A DNA stretch of 64,000 nucleotides, from positions 3,135,957 through 3,199,956 of the forward strand of contig JAUPFP010000008.1 of NCBI GenBank assembly GCA_036925085.1. The letters run 5' to 3'. The position numbers and the translations under genes were made by a program. The DNA comes from Brachycybe producta. Taxonomy: Eukaryota; Arthropoda; Diplopoda; Playtdesmida; Andrognathidae. The notes below the pieces were generated by a model. It was not told where the DNA came from and searched no databases. It saw only the letters and a list, made by a program, of their open reading frames with translations. Every line of letters starts with the position of its first letter. Positions within the stretch are counted from its first letter, which is position 1. Shown here piece after piece: positions 26,337 to 40,500 of the stretch.

Positions 26337-27432
26337 TAATTAATTTACTTATTTTTTTAAAAAAAGTTATTTAATAATTTATATTTGAAATTCTTTTAAA
26401 AAGGTCCTTCTTCAACAAAAAGCGATAAAGTGCATTCATAATGAAAATTGAATGCAAAAATAATGACTGCTTTATGTTGAAAAGCAAGAGTAAAAGGTTT
26501 TAGAATTTAACTTAATTTTGTCTACTTTTATGAATTACGCGGATATTTTCAAACATAATCATTACAGGTTTTCCAGTTTTTAATATTTTCAACTTTTTAA
26601 TTACATTTTCAGCTTTTTCTTCAGAAAAATAAAAAATCCATCGCAATTTGTTAAGTTTTAGTTTTCTAGTCATAAATATCTTGTTTTCTTCGTTAAATTG
26701 TTTTTTCTTCTTCTCATGTCTCTTGTTCTTTACTGTTATATAAATGTTGTATAATATTAATTTATACATAAAAATACAATAAAAACTGAAGAAAACGATT
26801 TGTTTTTGTTTTGTGCAAAAATAACAATTTCCAAAATGTGTACAATTGCTCAAACTTATCTTTATTCTGCGTTTTAGAAGCAACACTAAGGAGAAATTTA
26901 AAAAGCGTTCTAGACTAGAAGGGTATAGCTGATCCACTTAATAATAATATTTTAATGTTAATATACAGTATTTCAAATTAAAATTAAAGTAATAAATATT
27001 GTCTACTTAAAGTTTGGTCATTTTTTTTTAAACTAACATAAAAAGCTTATTTTAAAAGATAGCAACATGAAAATACCCATAAGTGATTATGCTATTCTTC
27101 TAGTTTCTAAAACAGTTTCACGTTTCTCTTTATTTGCACCAAGACAGACAGAATAATCAGAGTTCGAGGGCATTTAAACTTAACTATCGTTTACACTCAA
27201 CCACTTTAAATAAAGTTAAATATAATTTATAAATTGAAATATCCCGCCGGATGTTTTACTACTAATTTACAAATACGTCCACTAGATGCCCTCACAAAAA
27301 AAACTGTCCATGAAATTCTATATGCTCAACAGGCGGCGCTTTTTATAGTAACACTGTAAAGTCTGTAATGATCACATTAATAACAATTAAGTTTAACGTT
27401 AAAATAAACGAAATCTTATTTATAAATTAATT
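26337..27432. other. Intergenic region SLC35A4-OSTF1
   Basis: SLC35A4 3' UTR and a family A MITE (26850-27167). The 141-codon minus frame here is AT-rich (Lys/Asn/Phe) and has no family features, so I do not call it. Confidence 0.55.
26850..27167. mobile_element. Family A MITE
   Basis: It starts TCAAACTTATCTTTATTCTG and ends GACAGAATAATCAGAGTTCG. Internally AGACTAGAAGGGTATAGCTG and GCAACATGAAAATACCCATA are family marks. Confidence 0.65.
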
Positions 27433-29251
27433 ATGTCACGACCAGCACCACCGAAACCAATTCCAAAACCAGGTAATCGTTTCAAAAAATTCCATTAAAC
27501 ATTTTGATTATTTCAATCGCTCGTCGTGGAAATAGATAGAAATAGGCGTGGCTAATGTATTTTTTTTCATGTGTGTTTCGTTTTAATCATGTGTCTTTAG
27601 GTCATGTAAAGGTTGTCAAAGCCATGTACAAATACACAGCACAGTATGTAAGTTACAATAACAAATATGTATAGTAATTAGAATATTGAACCAACATGTT
27701 ACCTTATGTGTGTGTGTTTCTCTATTCTTCTTTAGCCGGATGAACTTTCTTTCGAAGAAGGAGACACTCTTTACATTCTGGACATGACGACAGATCCCAA
27801 CTGGTGGAAAGCAAAATGTGCCGAACACGTCGGACTCATTCCAAGCAACTACGGTAACCTATAGGCCTAGTGAGACAACAAAAATCAATGTTGTATCACT
27901 TTATGATGTTATTTTATCAACCTGTTCTTTAAAAAAAAAAAATGAAGTGGAAGAGAATACTGAATCCATAGAACATCCTCTTCACGAGGCTTCCAAGCGA
28001 GGAAATCTGAACTTTCTAATAGAATGCCTCAATAATAAAGTATGTAACCTCGTCGACTGCAAATCGGCGCTTTCAATAAACCGTCACTATTTCTTTGCTA
28101 GGTTTCAGTTAACGGTTTGGACAAGGCCGGTAATACGGCTTTGCATTGGGCCGCACATGCAGGACACTTAAATTGCTTGCAAAAGTTACTCGAAGTATCT
28201 AACATTCAAATCAACGTTCAAAACAAACTAGGCGATACACCGCTGCACAGTGCAGCATGGAAAGGACACAGTGAAGTAGTTCAACTCCTACTGGAAAGAG
28301 GTAAGAATATTATGGCGAGGAGTGGGAAATGGTTAACGTTTATGGTGCAGAAAATTAATGTTATTTTTTAACGCAATGTTTAAGATTTTCTAGATTTACA
28401 GTGGAAACCTTTTAAGACGAAAACAATAACAAAAAATATGTTCCTTAACTTTCATGTAAGAAAGTTAAGGACTCCTTTTCTAAATTCTTTTTGAGATCCT
28501 TGTAAAATCCTTTATCCATATACGAAAAACACTTAAATCAGTGCAATAGTTGAATACGGTACAATCAGAGAACAGTAACTTTTTTTACAGGAGTTGGAGT
28601 GGAAACGTAAGTTTTAAATAAAAAAATGTTCTTTGTATGTTTTGTGGCTTTCTTGACGCTTTCACCCCTTTATCACAATATTGTATTACCATAAATAACA
28701 TAAAATAAAATACAGATTTTTAATTGTTTTTCTTTATATATGAAATTTGGTTAACACAAAAAATATTCTAGTTCCTTCAATTTCGTGTTAAACGGTTTCC
28801 ACTGTATTTGGTACTAGAAGAGGAAACGTGAAGGTGCCTAGACATTTGTAATGTTTATATCGTTGAAAACCCGACAAAAACAATAACCGTGAAAATTACC
28901 TATGCATTTTGTGTTTAAATACAAGTCTTGGTTAAAAAAAAAAACATTTTCATTGTTCTTTTGTACCACCTCTCGAGAATAAGCCCATTGCTCTTGCTGA
29001 TTTTGGAATAAACTTTGTAAACATTTCTAAAAGGTGCAAGGACGGACATCATCAACAAAGACGACAAAACTCCTTACGACTTGGCCAAAGATCCCGCTAC
29101 AGCGGCATATCTAAAATCTCACACGCAAACACGTAATAAAAACTACATTATCCTTCCTAAGAAAAGGTTACCTATGTTTTAATAAACTATATGATTTTAT
29201 TTAGGTCTTGGTGGAGACGAGGATTACGGCGAATCAGAAGATTCAGATTGA
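27433..29251 (+). CDS. Osteoclast-stimulating factor 1 homologue (OSTF1): SH3 plus ankyrin repeats
   Basis: Small cytosolic adaptor. Exons: 27433-27472, 27601-27647, 27736-27853, 27948-28039, 28102-28300, 29034-29132, 29205-29251. They sum to 642 bases, 213 residues, against 214 in human. The N-terminus [14 protein letters not shown] is the proline-rich lead. An SH3 domain follows (about 16-70: [23 protein letters not shown]). The linker [15 protein letters not shown] leads into about three ankyrin repeats ([34 protein letters not shown]). The acidic tail [10 protein letters not shown] is family-typical. All phases join cleanly with GT-AG. Intron 28301-29033 carries a transposon. A polyadenylation AATAAA is at 29766-29771, converging on RPS17. 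Confidence 0.96.
28399..28804. mobile_element. Tc1/mariner-like MITE in OSTF1 intron
   Basis: The left end CAGTGGAAACCTTTTAAGAC and right end GTGTTAAACGGTTTCCACTG are inverted. TA flanks both sides (28397-28398, 28805-28806). Same end type as 9887-9976. A further short inverted piece (CCTTAACTTTC/GAAAGTTAAGG) lies inside. Confidence 0.65.
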
Positions 29252-29854
29252 TTTTCAACCAGATAAAAGATCGTTGTATCGCCATAATGGAAGAGAGAAA
29301 ACCCGGTTTTAATAAATGGAGTATCAATTGGCAATGTTATATTAGTTATCGTTGCTGCTCAAATTCTAATAATCTGTTGCAAATTTATTGAAATGTGTTA
29401 AAACATTCCATTTTGTGTATAGAGCTTTTAAAACTTCTGGAATACTTTTAACCACATTTTAACTTTTAAAAATCATCTCTAAACTATATCCCCTTTTAAA
29501 GATTCTAATGTTATTATTGCATGAAACCTTTCAAGCTTCAAAAATGCATTTGAACGTGAGGCTCGATATGAGTTTAAAATGTATTGTTTACTTATATCTC
29601 AACACAAATCTCTTCCACGACGATTGAAGAATCAGCGAATTACGTTCTAGCAAAATATATATATTAAAATCATCGTTAAACTTATTTCATGTTTTGTGCA
29701 GAAGAATTAAATTTTTAAAGTATCGACCATATTTTTTTCTCAGCTGTTTATAAAAGTATTTATGAAATAAAAAGATAAAACATCTGAAATTGGAGGAACG
29801 GTTTTACGTTTTTTTTTATTACATTATACCAAAAGAAAACAATTTCCTTTCCAT
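29252..29854. other. Convergent 3' regions of OSTF1 and RPS17
   Basis: The plus-strand AATAAA at 29766-29771 fits OSTF1. A minus-strand AATAAA (29815-29820 read in reverse) fits RPS17. The two 3' ends would overlap or nearly so. Confidence 0.6.
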
Positions 29855-31118
<1,264 letters not shown>

Positions 31119-31321
31119 CTTGAACGAGAATGGTTGATAAATGAACACCGGAAATGATTTGGAAAAGAACAGAACCGTAGCGCCCTCTATCACTTCCGAA
31201 AGTAACTAAAAGCGTCGTAACAAAATGCGCGGGAAACTCGAAATTTGTCAATAAAATACAGTATTAAGAGAAACGTTTAATCAAACTATAAATAATGACA
31301 AAAATAAAACTTATATTGTTA

Positions 31322-31553
31322 CAGTTGAGTCGATTATCAGAACGTCGATTATCCGAACCGTCGATTACCAGAACCAATTTGTTTTTTACTTTAAATTCTT
31401 ATGGAAATACTACTTATTGAAATAAAAGAAATTTTATTGAAATCGTGTTTTTTCTTTTCTCCACTTTTTTAATGGGAGTTCGATTATATTAACTTTTGAT
31501 TATCATAACTATGCATGCCCGACATCAGTTACGATAATCGACGTTCTACATTT
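31322..31553. mobile_element. pogo/Tc1-like MITE
   Basis: Starts TA then CAGTTGAGTCGATTATC, with GTCGATTATC/GTCGATTACC repeated three times. Ends GATAATCGACGTTCTACA. The copy at 45131-45341 has the same ends. The right terminus is damaged. Confidence 0.6.
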
Positions 31554-31620
31554 TATAATTTAACTATTACATAAAAAGTGCAAAGAATCATTTCAGGTGG
31601 TTTTAAAGTGTAAACGCTCC

Positions 31621-31908
31621 TCAAACTCAAATTATTATGTCTTTCATGAAAAAAAAAATTATTGCAAACATTTAAGTGTTTTAGAAACTAGAAATGTGAC
31701 TTAATCATTATTTTTTTTAAGTTAATTTCTTTTAAAATAAGGTTTTATGTGCATTTAAAAAATAAAAACGCGTAGTTCTTTTTTAATTTTTGTCTATAAA
31801 AAGATTATTTTAAAAGATATCAACAGAAAATACTATTGTGTTTCAGCTACCATTCAAGTTTCTAACACTTATTTGTTGTTACAGAAACACAGAATAACCA
31901 GAGTTCGA
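31621..31908. mobile_element. Family A MITE
   Basis: The left end TCAAACTCAAATTATTATGTC pairs imperfectly with the right end ACAGAATAACCAGAGTTCG. Inside are GTTTTAGAAACTAGAAATGTG and AAGATATCAACAGAAAATAC. Confidence 0.65.
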
Positions 31909-32061
31909 AAATCAGCTATTCATAAAACATCTTAATAAAATATTTAGAAATTTTCATTTTTTAAATTAATTAAATTTACACATATTCTTTTTCTACTGTT
32001 CATTGGCCAGGTACCAATATATTAGTGGGCAGCATTACATTAATTTGAGCCATAATATGAA

Positions 32062-32376
32062 CAGTGGCGGATTTACCATTTTACCGCCCCTAGGCAGCAA
32101 CTGAAAACACATGGCCTATACTTTCTTAAAGTAATAAAGTTACTTTTGTATGCTTTTAACAATGGTAATGTCAACTGTTTTGTCGGAAGTGGTCATTCTG
32201 GCTCTTGTTACATCAATTACTCTTGCCATCCAAGTTATATTAGGCAGTTTATTGTTTTACAATACTTTTTTTTGTATCCAAAACGAATTTCCAAAAAAAA
32301 ATTTACAATTTGCCGCCCCCAAAAATTTTCCGCCCTAGGCAGCTGCCTACTCTGCCTATTGGTAAATCCGCCCCTG
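32062..32376. mobile_element. hAT-type non-autonomous element with perfect 8-bp TSD
   Basis: Ends CAGTGGCGGATTTACC and GGTAAATCCGCCCCTG are inverted. The identical 8-mer AATATGAA flanks both sides (32054-32061 and 32377-32384). The interior shows subterminal GCCCCTAGGCAGC and CCGCCCTAGGCAGC. 315 bp, no coding capacity. Confidence 0.85.
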
Positions 32377-32660
32377 AATATGAAGACTTATCGTCAATAT
32401 ACAATAAAAACTACGAATTGTTGATTTTTAAAGATTACATATCTTTATCATATAAATAATATTCATTTTAATCCAAACTATTTTCTTAATTTGTGTTTAC
32501 AACCACACAAATAACAAACAATAAATCTTAACGAACATACTAGATTAATATATATTAATTAACAGGCAGTGTTAAATATGGACAAAATTAGCACAATTTC
32601 GCATGAAACACTTGGAATAGAATTTTGTACAGTACAATATAAATAAAACGTCCATTGCCA

Positions 32661-34270
32661 TCAACTGCTGTCCATCACATTGGACAAAGATACTTTCATA
32701 TGTTCGGACATATTTTCAAAATCATTTAACGTCTCTTCAACAAAATTAAGTAAAAATTGCGGCCAAACCTGATCGAATACAGTTTTTATCTTCATTGCAG
32801 ACACTGTTCTTCTCATAATTCTGTCAACATAATCATTCGAAAGATCATCAAGCGAACAATCACCCACCTAAATGAAAATTGTGTAATAGAACAAAAAATG
32901 ATGATAATGAAGAAAACAATAAACAAAATATTTTACGACTGAGTCGCTTGATTTTTCCTTCTCTTTTCCTCCCATTACTTCACGTCTAGTTCGACTTAAA
33001 ACATCTTGACGACGCCTTTCCCTTGAAACACAGAAACAGCACAAGATTAAAGCTGTAACGTCAACATAATAAAGTATTCCAAAACGAATGTATTACATTG
33101 CTCGATCATTGACGTTGGAGATTTTGCTATTAAGATTCTGAGAAGTTTGTACAATATTTTTTTCGAGATCAGTTATTTTTTGTTCGAAATTTAACTCGGA
33201 TTTCAATTCGGCACCAGTTGGTAGAGAAGGAAACATTACAGGCCTAAAACAACAAAAGTTTAGAGAGAAAAAAACTAACAAATATTTAAAAAATAAGTTG
33301 CCTGTGTATACTTTTTAAGCATTGGCATAGAATTTGTTCTGCATTTGGAGGCTAATAATTTACCATCAGATGGCAAACATTTAATGGAAGATGTTTGAAA
33401 GAATGATCTTTGATCTTAAAAAACGATACCAATTACTAATTAATTGCATATTTCATTACATATATTACACATATTACACTATCGTAAAAAAACCTTGTGA
33501 ACAAGTGGCTGATTCGAGTCTGCCAGGATTTTCTCGAAGTAGAAGTATTCTATCCTCGTTTGTAACCCGTTTCACCGATGTGGATCCAGATAGATTCGAT
33601 GAAATAGAAGATCCAGATTTAAAGTTAGAGACATCAGATGAACTCGCATGATGTATTATTTTCGGCAATGAAAGTGTCCTTTCTTCCAAACCTTTCAAAC
33701 AAAAATGTTATGTATACTAGCTGCTAAATGTATTACAAAATCTAACGCACAAAAGCACAATAAAACAAAATATAATAAAGTAAGCTTACGAGCAGGGTGA
33801 TTCGATTGTGTTTTACGAGAGCGTCGTGCCAAATGCAGCTCGTTGCATGTTGTTATTTGTGTTCCGGTTACGAGCAGTGGTACCGATCTATTTGATGTTG
33901 TATTGGCACACGGAAATCTCTCAGCGAGACCGATTGAATTCTTTGACTCCTTGTTTGTGTCAGTGTGTCCACTGATGGACAATGGTGATGGTTTCTACAA
34001 AAATGCATGGTAACAACAATGAATTGGAACATGAGCACACATAAAACACATTATATAATTGGGTATTCTTTTGATTTGGAGCCTCTAGCCTCGAAATTAA
34101 TGCTGTGGAGTTGTTAAATAGGTTGCGTCGAAGTCGCGCAATAAGACGAAAGACCTGTACGAGGTTTTATATTGATGCTAAGCGGCTCCTAATCAAAAGA
34201 ATTTCTATGTAATTAATTTCCTTCTGACTTTATGTTCATTTCTCTGAACTGCACAGTTTTGAAAACTCAT
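32661..34270 (-). CDS. Unrecognised Ser-rich protein with short coiled coil, 7 exons
   Basis: I do not recognise this protein. Minus-strand exons: 34229-34270 (tentative), 33790-33994, 33494-33691, 33312-33414, 33097-33243, 32937-33021, 32661-32867. They sum to 987 bases, 328 residues, and every phase joins. The N-terminal two thirds are Ser/Thr/Arg-rich and probably disordered. A probable coiled coil around residues 195-220 reads ELNFEQKITDLEKNIVQTSQ. A basic stretch follows (ERRRQDVLSRTRREV), then an amphipathic helical C-terminus (VDRIMRRTVSAMKIKTVFD, then NFVEETLNDF). The first exon has a weak donor (AAA then GTCAGA), so the start is uncertain. It lies 0.3 kb behind the SPG11 stop, on the same strand. 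Confidence 0.65.
34065..34202. mobile_element. Family E MITE
   Basis: Perfect 12-bp ends ATTCTTTTGATT and AATCAAAAGAAT, extended by TGGAGCCTC / GCGGCTCCT. It lies in the proposed first intron of the unnamed gene. Confidence 0.7.
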
Positions 34271-34570
34271 CTATTATTCACATTACCAACCAAATAAAAC
34301 GCCTGAAACAAACACAAGATTTGAAATTAAATCAATCAATAAAATATGTATGTCACATTAAAATGAAGTTACCTTTATTACTAAGACGCCACCTGATGGC
34401 CAGGTATCGAATTACAATAAAAATTAAGGCACCATTAACAAATCTTAGTTTATTTTTATTTCGATCAAAAAATATTACATTAATATAAACATTGTTACAA
34501 TGATACCATTTTGTAAAAAAAAAACTAACGTACTGAAAAAAGGTGTTTAATACCATTAATACCACCACAA

Positions 34571-37500
34571 TTACCATTGTTTTCTGGTTCGAATGAAATC
34601 CTTCAAATAGCTACCACTGTCACTCTTCATCATGTCTGCAATTACATCATCAAAACCCAAATCTAATGCTAAAGTATACTTAATTTCAATGTCGTCCACT
34701 AGATTCAGTAAGTGTTTCATATTCACACTCATTTTATCCGTTTTCTCTAAACTCTTTTGATATCTGAAATTTAAAAAAAATGTAAAATAATAAAAACAAA
34801 TTACCTTTCATCATGTTTTGTGAATTAAAATAACCTTCGAGCAATTTCTTCACAAAGTGACGAAGAAAATGTTAGACTATCTTGAAAATCCTTTAGATAT
34901 GTTACATCATTTTTAACAACGAAATTATTATATAATGCCAAAGCCCAATCTTGATGCCTGTCATAAGCATCGGCAACAATAATGGCCTGTAAAAATAAGA
35001 ATAAATAAAATACACAACTTAAAAGACCAACAACTGCATCATGAGGAACCTCGTAAACTTTGCCGTGCTTTGCAATGAACTCCGAAACTTTCCCCGAATC
35101 CAAAGCAAGCACTTGAACTCCGCTATTGTAGAAAAACAACTGAAGAGCCACGAGTTGCGCTTGTTTGGAGCAGTAAACTGCCTGTTGCATACATTCGGCC
35201 TATAATTATGTTGATTTTATAATTAAAGTTAAAGACATATAAGTAATTTGTTGCCCATTTATCAGTACTTTGAGATAACTTTCTGAAGCATCTGCAAAAA
35301 GCTGCATAATATTTTCCAAAGATTCTTGAAGCTTCGGCTGTTCTTCTGTCAAATTCATACAAGCACGCATCACCATCTTTATGTAGTTCACACACAAATA
35401 GATCTATATGAAGATTTCTTACTCATGTTACAAAGATTTAACAAGCTTATAGCATTCTTTGCATCGGATAAAAGCATCTTTGCAATTTCGTAGTACATGC
35501 TAAAATGTAATGAAATCATAGTCAGCATTTCAGTATCAACAGGATCAAATCTCCGGACGTAATCAAGAAGTGCTATTTTCAAATCAGGAACCTTTTACGA
35601 ACAAATAAACATAAAATAGATGTTTGTACACTCTATGACAAATCCCAACCTTTTCCATTCCCTTCCGAAAAAGCAATTCAAGCTGATGGTTTGCTCTAAG
35701 AATGTCGAAAATGTATGTCATTTCACTGAATCTCCCTATTCCTGTTAACAATCTCACCTTTAAAGAAAGAGAAAAACAAATAATCTTATTAGGAAAAACT
35801 TAGATGCAGACATACTGTAGTACCATCAGAGAGAACTCGGATTTTTCCGTTAACAGTCTGCATAACTTCTTAGCATTTTGCAATGATCGAGTGATTCCCT
35901 CGACGTGGCATGCAACAGTGAAACAACTGTGCGCTCGTATACACAACTCTACTTCGAGAGAATCATCTGTAAATATTAATAATTGACTGTAGTCAGAGTT
36001 TGAAATAAACTTAACGTATATAAACTGACCACAGGCACTCTTATTGATTTCCGCTACTCTGAGTAGCTCAGACCCCAACAGAGATGGATCCTTGCAAATC
36101 TTAACGAGCTGAGTGAAAGTCGAAGCTGAGTCATTAGGCTTCAAAATCAACTCACGGCTACTCCGCAATTGATTCTCTTCTAAACGTAAGAAATCACAGA
36201 ACACTATCATCAATCGTCAAAACTTTTGTTTAGAAAAAAACTTAATTTATAGTTAATTACCGAATGACTTGTTACCCGTGATGAAACGCAAAGCACTAAC
36301 AATATGCTCACATAAGAAGTTAGCAACAAAAGTGTCGTTAACATCGTTAGCAAGTATGTATTCTTTAGCAAGAAAAAATCGATCTTCTGCATCACTAAGA
36401 AGCAACACTTTCAACAGAGCAACATCATCCATGTTTCGTACGATATCAATATACTTCATACCAAGAACCTCAAATAAGAATCAGTACAAAAAAAAAACGA
36501 ATAAGCAAATAAGTTATGTCAACAGTGACCTTAGCTTAAAAATACATCAGCAATGCTATAAATAATGATGACTCTTGAACAGCACAGCCTGCCGTATTCA
36601 CAATGATCCACCAACTTTTCCATTACATCCAGAACATCATCCTGCAACTTTACATGCGCCGAAGAAGGAACAGTTAACAAGTTTGACGACACGTTTGTTG
36701 TGGAAGACGGTAAAGTGTCGCCACTAAAACTAGAACCTATATACAAATATAAAAGATTTCATAAAATCATAAAAAAAACATTACAAAACATTAAAACTAA
36801 ATGATTTAGGCCTACTGCTTCCAGAATGTCTCATTGTAGAAAGACTTATTTTGCGACTCGATAACTTTCTCGGCCTCAACATAGATCCTTTTTCTAACAA
36901 AATCCTCATGCTCGTGTCCAAATGATGCAACTTCATTGTACCTTCGGCCAATTTCATGCATGTCTTGTAATTAAATTACCATAAAAAGAAATATTAATGA
37001 TATTTACGGTAATAATCAAAATAGTCATCTTTCGCATACCATGTTGATGTTTAACGATTGACATTTGTGTTCAAACATTTGACTAAGTCTGTAGGCAGTA
37101 TGAATATTTCCACTATCCAACTCTTGACCAATGATTTTATCTAAAGCAACTTTCTCCTATAAAAAAAACAAATACCTGTCTAGATACAATAAAATAAATG
37201 AAAAATAGTTATTCTTATTACTGCATCACTCTGTAAGAAATACTCCTCTGGAACACTTTCGTTTTGAGCAGATTCAAATACAGTCTGTGTTACAATCAAC
37301 TTGACTGGACCAGGAGATGAGCTTTTTTTAATGGGGTATGCATCCCATTCAACAACTGACTCATTATAGGAGGAACTTTGACCTGAATCCTGTTGCCAAA
37401 ATATAAGAGATCATTTAGGTGCATTAAACATCAATGTAAATTTGCTAAATTGCTCAGACTATGTGGTTTACGGCGTAAACGCCCCCAAAATTTGTTTATT

Positions 37501-40500
37501 CTGTCTTTTTGGAGAAAAAGGATTTTTGGAGAAAGAGGATTTTTACAAACATTGATTTTTTTTTTCTTTAAAGTTGTTTCTAAAAAAATAATTTATTATT
37601 TTATTTATAATATTTTATACATAGAAAAATATTATAAGGATACCATAATTTAATTTAATCAAGATTCACTCACATGTCTAACGTCTGCCCCTATCCTTGC
37701 TAACCACATCTCTCGTTCGATCGTTTGACGATCAGACACATTCAATACAACGCCAGCACCTTCCGTTTCCTTCAATTCGCTCCAACCCAAATGCAAAACA
37801 TAAAATCTTTCCCATGGATGTTGTATTTGCAATCCATATTCCGTGAAAAAGTTTATAATCAAATCTTTATCCACACTGTTTTCTTTAAAGACCGTCAAGC
37901 AGTGATTCCAAATAGAAAGCTTTTTCTGAAGGTCTCCTTCAGTTTGAAGAACTTGTCTCATGATCAATTCTTCACGCATCTGAATAATTTTAATAATCAT
38001 AAAACATTTGCAAATTATAACAGAAACAACCTAATTCAAATATATGGACCTGAGCAATGATGACGGGAGATTTATTAAGTTCCATTATCGTTGCAAAATT
38101 AGACGCAACGTCAAACAACTTCTGTCTTAACAAATCGTTTAAAATCACTTCACACTCTTCGGAAAATAATGGATTCTTGCGATCGAGTAAAAAACGCTGA
38201 ATACAAATATTAACATCGACGTCCACCAAGAGTTGCAACATATGAAGAATTTGCATATAATTTGGCACATGAACTAAAAAATACAGTGATTGTTATAAAT
38301 ACAAGTGTCACTTTATAAACACAATGTTTACCTTCCAAAATAAACGTATTTATCAGTTGATTTTTAATAATATCAAGAAATTGGATGCACTCCCTATTTC
38401 CGCAAGTCTGAAGAATGGATTCGTTCAGAACGACAACAGATACTTCTTCCAACCACTGTCGATCACCAATAACATGTTCGTTGTTCGTCACTATCTGCAT
38501 TTGATTACACAATGATTATATACCCAAAATAATAATAACTTAAAAAATGTACATAATTTGTTAATACCTTAGATAAAGAATTTTGAAACACTTGCCAGTT
38601 AATAGCATTATCCTCAAACATTTTATCCCAAATGCAACCCTTCAAAAATCTGAATAAGTCATACAATGGAGACTCCTAAAAGAAACAAGCAGAAAATAAA
38701 GAAATATTCAACGATATGCAATCTTTCAAATTTACTGGCTGAAAGTAGTAGAATCCTTCGACTAAGATTGGAATTTGTTGCATCTTCATGACGATATTAA
38801 TCACTTTGGAAAGGTCATCATAACTAAATTGAATGCTCGATGGAAGAAAGGGTACGTCTAATCCTTCAATGTGGCAACTAGTTACTAGCCAAACGCAAAG
38901 ACAGTCTAGAATTGAAGCTTCCTGAAATTATAAGATCAATATACAACTGAACAAATTAATAATCTATTCAGTTGACATAAAAATGTTACATTAAATACCT
39001 TAAAACATGCAGCCAATACAGAAAGAATAGGATTTCTAAGTTTCATAGAGGACATCAATAACGACTTCCACGGGTCTGGACTGTTATTGCAGTACAAAAG
39101 AATGCCGAGAAGATCAGAAGGTATATCGTCGACTGAAAACTCATTTGCAACATCATAACCTAAAATAAATTAAACAAAATAGTAAAAACAGTAACCCATT
39201 TATAAATATCAACGTCTCTGGTGAGAACTGCTTGATAATTTCGTGTAACTTTAACTGAATTTAGACTTTTAAAGCTTTTTGAGACTTAGGCTTTTTTCAA
39301 ACCGTCAAAAACTTATGAATGAAAAATGACAAACTAGTTAAGCTAGATGTTGTAGATTGATCCGTGACATCATCACTGCTGCCTGTTCCTGCAGTTTCAC
39401 TTTGACAGGCGTCATCTTCACTCTCTACTTCTATTCCTTTATCACTCGAACGACCTTCACAAAAGGAAACAGAAAGTTACGAACAAAAACCTTACAAAAT
39501 CTTTAATCATGTCACCTTTGCTTGTAGAAGTTGACACCCCAATGCGCGAATACAGGTTCGCCCTTATATCTCGACGAATAGTTTTTCTCTCAAGAGTCTT
39601 TTTAGACTTTATCGAATGGTATCTCAATTGGCCAAAAGCATTCGTTAAGTGTTGTTTCAGTGGCTCACTAAGATACTGATTCGTAACTTGCAAAACCTGA
39701 ATAAATAAATCATTTTCGTAACACAAATTTTGTGGCTAAGAAGAATTAAAAAGACAAAACTTTACTTGATGTTTCGGAAATTTATGTATTTCTGCGAATA
39801 GTGACAATAGAAGCCAGTCGTTCTCTTCGGCACAAAGTTTCAGATAAACTGTACTTTGCACAAAGTTGTGTCGTCGACAAAATAACGATACAAGGCTCCA
39901 TAGAAAAAAAGCATCCATACTCGATCTCAAAATAGATTAAACAAAAATATTTTAAATGATGTCATATTTAATTAGCAAAGAAAATTTTATTTTAAACTAT
40001 GGATGGTACAGCAAGGCATATTACAGCTTATCATTTACTGTGAACACTGTGCTGCAGTTTGAAATTAAAAAAACTGTAGCACACTTCAATGTTCATATTA
40101 GTATGTAACATTACTAAACTTACTGAGGTATATCTTCTGCAGTACATTTTGCTAAAATCGCATCCTCAAGCTTGTTCACAATCTCTTTAAAGAAGGAAGA
40201 ACCTTTTTGACCAGTGACAGCTTTTATCAAAAGTAAAGCTGAAATAATTAAGCAAACATTAAGGATGTTGACTGAGTACACAACAGTCCTACGCAAATCT
40301 ACAGCATAATAATAGGCGCCTACCTATTTCTTCTTCATGTTTACTGTCTGAGATTTCTCCCTTAGTTGGAGTAACAGTCGAATGAATCTTATGGTCTAGA
40401 ATCATGTGTCCAACTTCCAGATCGATCCGCAATCCCTGTGTATTCCAATTTAACATTTCCATGAAAGCTACACAGCCAGCAGCAACTGGTTTATTGTAAA

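Larger units (their letters stand above)
31119..32660. other. Intergenic region RPS17 to the unnamed gene, filled by transposons
   Basis: Three non-autonomous elements lie in series: 31322-31553, 31621-31908 and 32062-32376. The remainder is AT-rich; no gene seen. Confidence 0.6.

Noticed and set aside
26512..26937. 141-codon minus frame after SLC35A4
   Set aside because: Composition is that of AT-rich 3' sequence (Lys, Asn, Phe, Ile) and it overlaps a MITE end.
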